DNA of 29,809 bases from GCA-2746795 sp964643965 (GCA_964643965.1 CAZXVH010000064.1:1-29809), one strand, 5' to 3'. Positions 21,132 through 29,155 are shown, numbered from the stretch's first letter. Notes: generated by a model not told the origin, from the letters alone. Numbers and translations: made by a program.

Positions 21132-22802
21132 ATGAAAAAAAATCAGAAGCTTTCCCCCAGAAACTTTACAAAATGGTTTCTATTAGTCGTTTTATTATGG
21201 GGCGTCATCGTGGGTGGCGCCGCCGCCCAAGAGGCAACGCCTGACCCTGATTTGCCCATGGTACAGATTATTGAGCAAACGGAAGAACCGGGCGCGGTCA
21301 ACACAATTGTAAGAATTTTTGCCAGCCAAGATTCATTTGTCTCGAACGCTTTCCCCAATAATAATTACGGAGCATGGTCCACGATGCGCGCCGGAAATGA
21401 TAGTAGTTTTGGCGTCACGCGCACCTTAGTTCAGTTTGATTTTAACAGCATCCCCAGCAATGCAATTATCAACAGCGCCAGGCTGAATTTGCTTCTGACT
21501 GGTTCTGTCCCTATCAATGATGGTGATTTTTTGTACGGCGGCAGATATATGGCAGCCTCCTGGAATCAAAATAGTGTCACCTGGTCCAATCATGCAGCGG
21601 ATTGGAATGACAATAATATTTTTGGCTCTGCCCAGGTGAATGGTGTGTCTGGGTGGAAATCTTTTGATATTAGAAATCAGGTGAGTACCTGGGTTTCTGG
21701 CGCCCGATCCAATTTTGGCATGGCGATACAAAGCAGCAATGAAGCCTTGCCAAACCAATCACGGATATTTGCCACAAATGAAAGCGGCAATCGTCCTTTT
21801 GTAGATGTCGATTATACGCAATACGTAGATACCTGCCCGCCATCAGCCTGGTTTACCTCCGCTTTGAACCAGTTTTCTTTAGCTTCTTTCACAGTCAGTT
21901 GGGATGGCAGCGACTGCGGTTCAAGTGGCTTACCGCCGAGCGGCATCCGTAATTATGATGTGCAATACAGCACCAATAATTCTAACTGGATCAATTGGCA
22001 TATGGACACCCAAGGCAGATCTGCCACCTTCAATGGCGTCAACGGGCAGATTTATTTCTTCCGGGTGCGGGCGGCCGATAATGCCCTCAATATCGGCCCC
22101 TGGAGTGCGTCCATCAACACCACTGTTGATTCGCAAGCGCCGGGAAATTTGAATTTGACCATTGGCACGATAGGCGCTACCAGCTATGTCTACCCCCATT
22201 TCCAGGTAAACTGGTCAGCTACAGACAATTTGTCTGGTATACAAAAATATATTGTGCAATTGAATGACAATACCGGTAGTGACTGGCAGAGCCGAGAATT
22301 TTCATCCGCACAAACAAGTGAGTGGATATCTGGCGCGATGGTAGGCAGAACTTACACTTTCCGTATGCAGGCAGTGGATAATGTGGGCAATGTCAGCGAG
22401 TTTACCCCCCAGCAAAATGTGGTAGTTGTGAATGATCCCATTTCCTTTATTGTGCCTTTCAACCCCAGTGTCGTGCCTGGCCCCACTTTTAACGTATTTT
22501 GGCAGGGATTTACCAGCACCACCATTACCCAGTTCCGGGTGCGTTATCAAGTGGATGGCGGCCCCTGGGCAGAAATACCAGGTTCGCCCTTCTCAGGCAC
22601 TCAAAGCTTCGCCCTGTTTGACGCCAGCCTATTACCGGGCTGGCCTTTCACCAAAGCGACGATTATTGGCTTTGAGGTAGTCGCTACCGCCAATAACCTG
22701 CCGGCCGAAACATTCACTGGTGTGCCGGAAGCGCAGATTATTGTAGACCCCAACGACACTTTGACGAATATTTTGTTTATGCCGGTAATATTTAGAAATT
22801 AG
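21132..22802 (+). CDS. Secreted DNRLRE / fibronectin-like multidomain protein
   Basis: A 556-residue exported protein. A signal peptide is clear: basic KKNQKLSPRNFTKW, hydrophobic FLLVVLLWGVIVGGA, cleavage after AAA-Q near residue 33. Residues about 58-232 match a DNRLRE (CBM96-type) beta-sandwich: AFPNNNYGAWSTMRAG, LVQFDFNSIPSNAIINSARL, SWNQNSVTWSNHA, WVSGARSNFGMAIQS. Three Ig/fibronectin-III-like modules follow (about 238-335, 340-437, 440-545) with aromatic residues spaced as in such folds. The last residues NILFMPVIFRN match a short hydrophobic tail often seen in Chloroflexota secreted proteins. Likely cell-surface or matrix protein, perhaps carbohydrate-binding. ATG 21132 has AGAGGAG four bases upstream. 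No palindrome copies; codon context differs from neighbours. Confidence 0.85.
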   Translation: MKKNQKLSPRNFTKWFLLVVLLWGVIVGGAAAQEATPDPDLPMVQIIEQTEEPGAVNTIVRIFASQDSFVSNAFPNNNYGAWSTMRAGNDSSFGVTRTLVQFDFNSIPSNAIINSARLNLLLTGSVPINDGDFLYGGRYMAASWNQNSVTWSNHAADWNDNNIFGSAQVNGVSGWKSFDIRNQVSTWVSGARSNFGMAIQSSNEALPNQSRIFATNESGNRPFVDVDYTQYVDTCPPSAWFTSALNQFSLASFTVSWDGSDCGSSGLPPSGIRNYDVQYSTNNSNWINWHMDTQGRSATFNGVNGQIYFFRVRAADNALNIGPWSASINTTVDSQAPGNLNLTIGTIGATSYVYPHFQVNWSATDNLSGIQKYIVQLNDNTGSDWQSREFSSAQTSEWISGAMVGRTYTFRMQAVDNVGNVSEFTPQQNVVVVNDPISFIVPFNPSVVPGPTFNVFWQGFTSTTITQFRVRYQVDGGPWAEIPGSPFSGTQSFALFDASLLPGWPFTKATIIGFEVVATANNLPAETFTGVPEAQIIVDPNDTLTNILFMPVIFRN

Positions 22803-22807
22803 GAACG

Positions 22808-22852
22808 CAGTTTAGATGGGTTCACTCTCCAAGATTGAACCCATCTAAACTG
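22808..22852. repeat. Perfect 17-bp inverted repeat between convergent genes
   Basis: CAGTTTAGATGGGTTCA (22808-22824) and TGAACCCATCTAAACTG (22836-22852) are exact complements with an 11-base loop. It lies five bases after the secreted-protein stop and 17 bases from the cydDC stop, so it could block read-through in both directions, though no T-tract follows. Loop and arms share TTGAACC-ATCT and CTCCAA words with the hairpin at 29156-29188. Confidence 0.85.
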
Positions 22853-22869
22853 TCATCAAACGGCCGTTT

Positions 22870-25800
22870 TCATCCCATAATGCGCTGGAAACGGCCGTTT
22901 TCTATGCCCCACACCTCATCCATCTGCGCCAGCCCTACCGGGCGGTGGCTTATCAGCAGCAAGGTGCGTTTCTCTGCCAGATGGAGCAGCGTCTCCATCA
23001 CCTCTTTCTCCGTTTGCATATCCAGATTCGCCGTCGGCTCATCCAGGATGAGGATGGGCGCCTCTTTTAGCGCCGCCTGGGCAATCGTCAGACGGCGCTG
23101 CTCGCCGCCGCTCAGTTGGCGGCCCAGGCTGCCCACCTGCGTCTCGTAGCCCTCGGGCAGGCCGCTGACAAATTCGTGCAAGTGGGCGCTTTTGGCTGCT
23201 CTGAAGATAGTTTCTCGATCCGCCTGGGGCGCTGCCAGGCGCAAATTGTCGTAGATGGAGGCGTTAAACAGATGCGCCCGCTGCGAGACCACACTAAAGC
23301 AAGCGCGGATGGCGTCCGGATCATACTGGCGCACAGAACGGCCGTTCAGCAATATCTCCCCTTCATCCCATTCCCAAAAACGAAGCAGCAAGTTGAGCAG
23401 CGTGGATTTGCCCGCCCCGCTTGGCCCCACAATGCCAATTTTCCGCCCTGGTTTGAGGTCGAGATTGATGTGAGAAAGGGCTGGCAAAGCGGCCGTTTCA
23501 TACCAAAAACCGGTCTCCACAAACTGAAAGTGCAACGTTTCCGGCAAGGGCAAGGGGGCGACAGGTTCAGCAACTTCCGGCCTGGTATCTACCAGGGCGA
23601 AAAGACGACGGGCAGCGGCCAACGATTGGTCAAGGAATTGGGCGGCGGCGGGCAAAGGCTGCACCGCTTCAAATACAGCCATGGTGGCTAAAACGGCCGT
23701 TGCCAAAAATACTCCGTTCATACCTCCCTGCCCCACCAGCGGGATGGCCGCCGCCAGCGTCGCCCACATGGCGCCAAACATCACCATCTCACTCAAACTG
23801 ACTTGCCAGCCAGTGATTTTTGCCATCTGGCGCTGCTGCTGCGCCAGCCGGTGGCTTTGTTGATTGATAGCGGTGAAACGGCCGTTCACCGCCTCAAACG
23901 CTTCCAAATCTGCCAGCCCTTGCACTGTGTCGACGATGGTTTCTTTAAGGGCGCTGTTGAGCGCCACCCGCGCCTGCCCCGGTCCGCGGCTCAAGCGGCG
24001 GATGAGCAGCGGCAGCGCCAGCCCGGCCAGCAGCAAAAAGAGGAGTAAAATGGCGGCGAGTTGAGGTTGGAAAACGGCCGTTAATGCCACCGCTCCGCCG
24101 CCCACCACCAATGCCACCAACGGCGGACTGACAGCCCGTATGTAAAAGTTCTCCAGCGTATCAACATCACTGACGATGCGGCTCAACAAGTCGCCGCTGC
24201 CAAACTGCTGCAATCGCGCCGGGGCCAATGGCTCCAACGCCTCATAAAACCAGACCCGCAGCCGCGCCAGCACCTTAAAAGTGACGTTGTGGGAGACCAG
24301 CCGTTCCAGGTAACGGAATACGCCCCGCGCCAGGCCAAAGAAGCGCACCCCCACAATGGCCACGCTGAGGGCGGAAATATCGGGCTGCTGCGCTGCTCTG
24401 GAAATCAAAAATGCGGAGGTCGCCAGCAAAGCAACGCCGCTGCCTACCGCCAACGACCCTAACAACACCGATAGCGCCGCCCATTTTTTGTAGGGCGCCA
24501 GGAAGCGGAGCAGACGGGAAACAGTGGGCGGCGGGCGGTGATCCCTGTTCATCAGGGGTCGGTGATCCGTGATCGCCGGCCGGGGATCGGTGGGGGGCGT
24601 CTCTTTATGCATTACTCTTTGATCTTGCCGTATCTCTTGGGCGGCTACCAGGGCAGCGTAACGGCCGTTCTCCGCCATCAATGCTTCATGTGAACCCGTT
24701 TCTAGCAAACGGCCGTTCTCCAGCACCAAAATCTCATCCGCCTGCTGCACCGTTTCCAGCCGATGGGCGATGATGAGTATCATTTTACCGGCGCGATGCT
24801 GTTGGATGGCGGCTTGCAGCGCCGCTTCCGTTTCGCTGTCCAGTTGGGAAGTGGGTTCATCCAGGATGAGGAGGGGCGCATCTTTGAGGAAGGCGCGGGC
24901 CAGCGCCAACCGCTGCGCCTGGCCGCCGCTCAAGCGTGCGCCGCGTTCGCCGATGAGCGTCTCGTATCCCTGAGGCAATGTTTGGATGAAGGAGTGCAGC
25001 TGCGCCTGTTTGGCGGCGGCCGCCACCTGCGCCTCGCTGGCGTCTGGTTTGCCCAGGCGAATATTGGCAGCGATGCTTTGCGGAAACAGGTAAGGTTGTT
25101 GTGGAACCCAGGCGATTTGCTCCCGCCAAACGGCCGTTTCCACCCCATTTAACGCTGCCCCATCCACCAAAACCACGCCGCTGTCTGGGGCCACAAAACG
25201 CAGCAGCACATTGGCCACGGTGCTTTTGCCGGCCCCGCTGGCCCCCACCAACGCCGTCATTTTTCCCGGTTCCAGCGTCAGGCTCACCTCATGCAGCGCC
25301 GGCCGTTTGCCCCCCTGATACGCCACACTGACCTGCTCAAAACGAATCGGCGCCGGCAGGAAAGCGTCCCCGTCAGCGCCGGAGCGTCCCACACTGCCCA
25401 CAACCGGAGCAACAGGCGCATCCAATACGCCAAAAATCCGCTCCGCCGCCGCCGTGCCTTCCATGCCCGCATGAAAACGTTGGCCCAACAACCGCAGCGG
25501 CAGGTAAAATTCCGGCGCTAAAATCAAAATAAACAGAGCCGTGGTAAACGCCATGTCGCCCACCATCAGCCGCAACCCAATGGCGACGGCGATGACGGCG
25601 ATGCTCAACATGGAAAGCAGTTCCAGCACCAGCGCGGACAGGAAGGCCACGCGCAGCACCCCCATCGTCGCCTCTCGAAAGCGATCTGTGATACGCTCAA
25701 TATTTCTGGCTTGCCGCTTGCTTTGCCCCAACAGTTTGAGCGTGGTTAATCCTTGCAGCACATCGAGGAAATGGGCGCTCATGCGGCTCAATAAATCCCA

Positions 25801-26361
25801 CTGCCGCCGGGTCAATTTTTCCGCATACCGGCCGATCAGCGTCATAAACAGGGGCAGCAGCGGCGCGGTCAACAGCAGGATCAAGCCGGAAATCCAATCC
25901 AGAGGAAAGACAACCAGCAAAATGAGCAGCGGCGTCAGCAGAGCGATAAATAATTGGGGCAGATATTCGCTAAAGTATTTTTCTAAACGGTCGACGCCTT
26001 CGGTGAGAACGGCCGTTAACTCCCCCGTCTGCTCCCCGTAAACGGCCACCGGCCCCCATGCCAGCACCTGCTTCAGCAGCCGCTCCCGTAAAGCCAACTG
26101 CACCTCGATGGCGATCTGATTGGCTGCCATCTCACGCCCCCAGCTTAAACAGGCGCGTATCCCCATCACCAACAGCAGACCGATCAACCAGGGCTGCACG
26201 TCCATCAACGTATCCTGAGCCAAAAACACGCCATTCACCGTCAGGCTAATCAGATACGCTTGCATAATCGTAGCGGCCGCGCCCAACCCACTTAAACTGA
26301 TGGTCAGCAGCAGCCAAAAGCGGCTCTTCTGTGCAGTCTGCCACAAGCGTTTGTCAAACAT
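22870..26361 (-). CDS. cydDC: Fused CydD-CydC ABC exporter (thiol/heme-linked, cytochrome bd assembly)
   Basis: A 1163-residue single chain with two complete half-transporters. Residues about 1-583 are CydD-like: six helices, Walker A GASGAGKST (about 372), LSGGQAQR, LLILDEPTS. Residues about 616-1163 are CydC-like: Walker A GPSGAGKST (about 978), LSGGEQRR, ILILDEPTA. Both sites keep the catalytic Glu. CydDC exports cysteine/glutathione and is needed to assemble cytochrome bd. In E. coli these are two genes; here a linker (about 584-615, from MHKETPPTDPRPAI to RDHRPPP) containing the DHRP repetition joins them. It is downstream of cydA and cydB, but separated by a possible terminator and its own -10 box. 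No Shine-Dalgarno at ATG 26361. Nine perfect palindromes fall inside it. Confidence 0.93.
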   Translation of the reverse strand: MFDKRLWQTAQKSRFWLLLTISLSGLGAAATIMQAYLISLTVNGVFLAQDTLMDVQPWLIGLLLVMGIRACLSWGREMAANQIAIEVQLALRERLLKQVLAWGPVAVYGEQTGELTAVLTEGVDRLEKYFSEYLPQLFIALLTPLLILLVVFPLDWISGLILLLTAPLLPLFMTLIGRYAEKLTRRQWDLLSRMSAHFLDVLQGLTTLKLLGQSKRQARNIERITDRFREATMGVLRVAFLSALVLELLSMLSIAVIAVAIGLRLMVGDMAFTTALFILILAPEFYLPLRLLGQRFHAGMEGTAAAERIFGVLDAPVAPVVGSVGRSGADGDAFLPAPIRFEQVSVAYQGGKRPALHEVSLTLEPGKMTALVGASGAGKSTVANVLLRFVAPDSGVVLVDGAALNGVETAVWREQIAWVPQQPYLFPQSIAANIRLGKPDASEAQVAAAAKQAQLHSFIQTLPQGYETLIGERGARLSGGQAQRLALARAFLKDAPLLILDEPTSQLDSETEAALQAAIQQHRAGKMILIIAHRLETVQQADEILVLENGRLLETGSHEALMAENGRYAALVAAQEIRQDQRVMHKETPPTDPRPAITDHRPLMNRDHRPPPTVSRLLRFLAPYKKWAALSVLLGSLAVGSGVALLATSAFLISRAAQQPDISALSVAIVGVRFFGLARGVFRYLERLVSHNVTFKVLARLRVWFYEALEPLAPARLQQFGSGDLLSRIVSDVDTLENFYIRAVSPPLVALVVGGGAVALTAVFQPQLAAILLLFLLLAGLALPLLIRRLSRGPGQARVALNSALKETIVDTVQGLADLEAFEAVNGRFTAINQQSHRLAQQQRQMAKITGWQVSLSEMVMFGAMWATLAAAIPLVGQGGMNGVFLATAVLATMAVFEAVQPLPAAAQFLDQSLAAARRLFALVDTRPEVAEPVAPLPLPETLHFQFVETGFWYETAALPALSHINLDLKPGRKIGIVGPSGAGKSTLLNLLLRFWEWDEGEILLNGRSVRQYDPDAIRACFSVVSQRAHLFNASIYDNLRLAAPQADRETIFRAAKSAHLHEFVSGLPEGYETQVGSLGRQLSGGEQRRLTIAQAALKEAPILILDEPTANLDMQTEKEVMETLLHLAEKRTLLLISHRPVGLAQMDEVWGIENGRFQRIMG

Positions 26362-26366
26362 GCGCC

Positions 26367-26372
26367 ATTATA
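26367..26372 (-). promoter_or_regulatory. -10 box of a possible leaderless cydDC promoter
   Basis: TATAAT on the minus strand ends five bases before the ATG of cydDC (26361). With the -10 this close, transcription would begin at or next to the start codon, and no Shine-Dalgarno is seen in this spacer. No good -35 is visible 16-18 bases upstream, so this remains tentative. Confidence 0.4.
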
Positions 26373-26412
26373 ACGTTGATTACTTTTTTAGGGGGAAACA
26401 AGACAAAAACCC

Positions 26413-26450
26413 GTGAGGCGTGATGCACACATTTACGCATCACGCCTCAC
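26413..26450 (-). terminator. Hairpin terminator candidate between cydB and cydDC
   Basis: GTGAGGCGTGATGC (26413-26426) and GCATCACGCCTCAC (26437-26450) are exact 14-base complements with a 10-base loop. On the minus strand the stem is followed by GGGTTTTTG, the form of an intrinsic terminator. It lies just downstream of cydB (stop 26461-26463), so cydAB and cydDC may be partly separate transcription units. Confidence 0.65.
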
Positions 26451-26460
26451 ACATCGTCGT

Positions 26461-27474
26461 TTAATACTCTAACGCACTTTGTTCCGTGATCCGTCCCCGG
26501 AATACCCAGAACGACCAGCCCTGATACGCCAACACAATGGGAACCAGCGTCAGCGCCACAAAGGTCATCACCTTCAAAGTGTATTGAGAGGAGGAGGCAT
26601 TGTAGATAGTGAGATTGTAGGCCGGATCCAACGAGGAGACCATGACATTTGGATACAAAACCATAAAGGCCGTCACCACCGCAAAGGCAATGGAAATGCC
26701 GGTCAGGATAAAAGCCAGCCCCATCTTTTTCTTGCGGATGAAATAACCGGCAACCAACACCGCGCCGGCTCCGATAAGAGGTTCTGCCCCCGGATTAACG
26801 CCCAACTTTATCACAATATCAGTCGCCAAATAGGTGCCAATAATGCCAATTGCCACCATCACGATGGCGATTGGCCAGGCAATCCAGGCCGCCTTTTCAC
26901 TGGCTTCACGCAAAGCGCCCTCTGTTTTCATGCTCAAGAAAACGGCGCCATGCACCACACACAAAGCCACCGCCATCAAGCCAATGAGGAGTGCATACGG
27001 ATTGAGCAGCGTCCAAAATGTGCCCACATACGTCTTGGTGGCGTCAATGGGGACGCCGCGCAGCAGATTGGCAAAAGTCACCCCCAAGAGCAGCGGCGGA
27101 ACCAGGCTGCCAATAAAGATGCACCAATCCCACAAGGCTCGCCACCTGGTATTCATATCCTTGCTGCGAAATTCAAAGGCTACGCCGCGCACAATCAGCG
27201 TCAGCAGCAGCAGGAAGAACGCCGAATAAAATCCGCTAAACATGGTGGCGTACCACTCCGGGAAAGCGGCAAAGGTAGCGCCGCCGGCCGTGAGCAGCCA
27301 CACCTCGTTGCCATCCCAATGCGGGCCGATGGTGTTGATCATCATGCGCCGGGTTTTGTCATCCTTGCCTAAAATCGGCAGCAAAATGCCAACGCCAAAG
27401 TCAAAGCCTTCCAATACAAAAAAACCGATGTAGAGAACTGCGATTAAAATAAACCAAAGTATATTTAGATCCAT
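26461..27474 (-). CDS. cydB: Cytochrome bd oxidase subunit II
   Basis: A 337-residue membrane protein with about eight hydrophobic helices and the CydB signature region: YIGFFVLEGFDFGVGILLP at residues 15-33 and IGPHWDGNEVWLLTAGGATF (about 49-68). The conserved loop RGVAFEFRSK is also present. It is the non-heme partner that stabilises CydA in the quinol-oxidising bd complex. Start ATG 27474 has AGAGGTG upstream. It follows cydA by 61 bases that include a heptanucleotide repeat. No palindrome copies in the gene. Confidence 0.95.
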   Translation of the reverse strand: MDLNILWFILIAVLYIGFFVLEGFDFGVGILLPILGKDDKTRRMMINTIGPHWDGNEVWLLTAGGATFAAFPEWYATMFSGFYSAFFLLLLTLIVRGVAFEFRSKDMNTRWRALWDWCIFIGSLVPPLLLGVTFANLLRGVPIDATKTYVGTFWTLLNPYALLIGLMAVALCVVHGAVFLSMKTEGALREASEKAAWIAWPIAIVMVAIGIIGTYLATDIVIKLGVNPGAEPLIGAGAVLVAGYFIRKKKMGLAFILTGISIAFAVVTAFMVLYPNVMVSSLDPAYNLTIYNASSSQYTLKVMTFVALTLVPIVLAYQGWSFWVFRGRITEQSALEY

Positions 27475-27505
27475 GAGTCACCTCTTTGTCAGTAATCGGT
27501 AAACC

Positions 27506-27538
27506 GTCCACTGTTCACTGTCCATTGTCCACTGTTCA
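27506..27538. repeat. Heptanucleotide repeat array at the cydA 3' end
   Basis: About four and a half 7-base units (GTCCACT, GTTCACT, GTCCATT, GTCCACT, GTTCA) lie between cydB and cydA. The last unit contains the cydA stop codon (TCA at 27536-27538, i.e. TGA on the minus strand). This third array of the family confirms the pattern that repeat units serve as gene ends. Confidence 0.88.
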
Positions 27539-28921
27539 ATCGCCTACCAGAGAAAGTTCCGGTTCCTCAATAGCTGCGGGTTTAGCCAATTTGGGTTGGT
27601 CAGGTTTACGGGCATATTTCGTCAGCAGGTAAACATTTGCCACGATCAAAGCGCCATAGATGAGGGTGAAGCCGATCATGCTCATCCATACCATGGCCGT
27701 TGACACGCTAATGGAAACGCCAGATTCAACGAGCATGACATCATAGACAATCCAGGGGAAACGGCCGAATTCTGTGAGCAGCCAGCCGGCCGTATTGGCA
27801 ATGTAAGGCAGCGGAATGAACCAGATAAACGCCCGTAAAAACTTGGGCTTTTCTTCCAACTGTTCCCCCATGGTCAGCAGCAAGGCATACCCAGCGGCTA
27901 TCAGCATGACGGTACCGGCGCCCACCATGGCCCGAAAGCTCCAGTAAGTGATGAAAACAGGGGGCATATAATTGCCGGGGCCATGTTCGGCTGCAAATTG
28001 GGCGTTCAGTTCGTTCATGCCCTTTACTTCACCGGTTATCTGATCCAGGGCCAACAGGCTGAGCAAATTGGGTATGCGGATGGAGAAAAGTTCTTCTCCT
28101 TGTAGATTACCAATGGTGAGCAGCGAGAGGCCGGCCGGGTCTTCCGTTTCCCAGAGCGCTTCAGCAGCGGCTACTTTCATGGGTTGGCTATCGACGAGAT
28201 GCTGCATCTGGCTGTGCCCGGTCATGGCCACGCCTATTGTGGCCAAAATACCGATGATGGCGGCAATCTGGAAGGAGCGGCGGGCCATATCTTTCGACCC
28301 ATCTTTTAGCAGATGGTAAGCGGAAATACCTAATACGAAGAAAGCGGCCGTAGCCAGCCCGCTGCTGATGACATGGGGAAACTGCGTCCAGATATTGGGG
28401 TTAAAGATGACGGCGAAAAAGTCTACCATTTCGGCACGGCCGTTATTGATTACATAACCCACCGGCTGCTGCATCCAGGAGTTAGCGATGAGAATCCAAA
28501 GGGCGGAGAGGTTAGAAGCAAAGGCCACCAGCCAGATGGTGAGCAAGTGCATCCGTTTAGACAACTTCTCCCAGCCAAAAATCCAGATGCCCAGGAAAAC
28601 TGATTCTAAAAAGAAAGCAGCCAGCGCTTCAATGGCTAACGGCGCCCCAAAAATGTCACCAACAAAGCGGGAAAATTCAGACCAGTTCATGCCAAATTGA
28701 AACTCCTGCACGATACCGGTAACAACCCCCATAGCAAAGTTGATGACAAATAATGTACCCCAAAACTTTGTCATACGTTTGTAAACATCTCTGTTTGTGC
28801 GCACGTACAACGTTTCCATTAACGCCACAATGATGGATAAACCCAGCGTCAGAGGGACAAAAAAGAAGTGATAAACGGTGGTTATGGCAAATTGTAGCCG
28901 TGATAGAAAGACAATATCCAT
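27536..28921 (-). CDS. cydA: Cytochrome bd oxidase subunit I
   Basis: A 461-residue membrane protein with the CydA heme and quinol features. His18 (TTVYHFFFVPLTLG) is the heme b595 axial His; the heme b558 His and Met region and the Glu pair in IEALAAFFLESVF match E. coli Glu99/Glu107. The KVAAAEALWET helix (K-x4-E-x2-W-x-T) begins the Q-loop, which is short, i.e. the S-subfamily. The motif usually GRQPW reads GRFPW (TEFGRFPWIVYD). It reduces O2 to water with quinol and has high oxygen affinity. ATG 28921 has GAGGAGG seven bases upstream. First gene of the cydAB(DC) locus. No perfect palindromes; CACGGCCGTT at 28435 is one off. Confidence 0.96.
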   Translation of the reverse strand: MDIVFLSRLQFAITTVYHFFFVPLTLGLSIIVALMETLYVRTNRDVYKRMTKFWGTLFVINFAMGVVTGIVQEFQFGMNWSEFSRFVGDIFGAPLAIEALAAFFLESVFLGIWIFGWEKLSKRMHLLTIWLVAFASNLSALWILIANSWMQQPVGYVINNGRAEMVDFFAVIFNPNIWTQFPHVISSGLATAAFFVLGISAYHLLKDGSKDMARRSFQIAAIIGILATIGVAMTGHSQMQHLVDSQPMKVAAAEALWETEDPAGLSLLTIGNLQGEELFSIRIPNLLSLLALDQITGEVKGMNELNAQFAAEHGPGNYMPPVFITYWSFRAMVGAGTVMLIAAGYALLLTMGEQLEEKPKFLRAFIWFIPLPYIANTAGWLLTEFGRFPWIVYDVMLVESGVSISVSTAMVWMSMIGFTLIYGALIVANVYLLTKYARKPDQPKLAKPAAIEEPELSLVGD

Positions 28922-28980
28922 AAAACAGCCTCCTCATATTCTTTTGTTTGGTTGGCGTTTCGGGCAGCTTCCCACAATTC

Positions 28981-28999
28981 TTGTAAAGTTAGATCACAA
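28981..28999. promoter_or_regulatory. Dyad in the cydA upstream region (candidate regulator operator)
   Basis: TTGTAAAGTTAGATCACAA (19 bases) has the half-sites TTGTAA / TCACAA around a 7-base centre. It is about 60 bases upstream of cydA, next to a TAATAT box on the minus strand. The shape resembles Rex (TTGTGA-N6-TCACAA) or CRP/FNR sites but is one base too long for a perfect fit. The whole 28922-29245 spacer (324 bases) contains no gene, only this dyad, a direct repeat and a hairpin. Confidence 0.3.
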
Positions 29000-29034
29000 T
29001 ATTAAAGGAATTTATTGAGGGCGTGTAGTGAGGG

Positions 29035-29064
29035 ATGTCATACGAACCGGGGCGAAATGTCATA
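29035..29064. promoter_or_regulatory. ATGTCATA direct repeat, 22-base spacing
   Basis: ATGTCATA occurs at 29035-29042 and 29057-29064, start-to-start distance 22 bases, about two helical turns. Such spacing would let two regulator subunits bind the same DNA face. It is about 115-145 bases upstream of cydA. A specific regulator cannot be named. Confidence 0.3.
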
Positions 29065-29155
29065 TAACAAATCAAACCATTTCTGATAAATCATTCCTGC
29101 CAGGAGCAAGCGCGACGCCACGGAAATGAGATCGCCGCCTGCTTTTAACCTGGCG

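Larger units (their letters stand above)
92..26017. repeat. Highly iterated palindrome AACGGCCGTT (35 perfect copies)
   Basis: Hand count of perfect copies, first base: 92, 300, 1502, 3976, 5393, 6739, 7197, 7667, 8747, 9097, 10049, 11057, 11823, 11954, 14402, 15232, 15513, 16122, 16479, 17032, 18605, 18823, 18926, 20142, 20981, 22859, 22890, 23337, 23692, 23877, 24073, 24660, 24708, 25129, 26008. One-mismatch copies include 454, 3871, 7137, 8545, 9899, 10381, 15602 and 28435. In coding DNA all three frames are used: Asn-Gly-Arg, Thr-Ala-Val and Arg-Pro. Flanks differ, so it is not a fragment of a longer repeat. None is in cydA/cydB, the ACAD gene or the secreted protein. It contains an EagI-type CGGCCG core. 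Confidence 0.9.

Noticed and set aside
22808..22852. Classic intrinsic terminator for the secreted-protein gene
   Set aside because: The stem is perfect but no T-tract follows on either strand, so I list it as an inverted repeat instead.
26479..27372. 297-residue plus-strand reading frame antisense to cydB
   Set aside because: Rich in Gln/His/Arg with no family motif; it is a shadow of the certain cydB gene.
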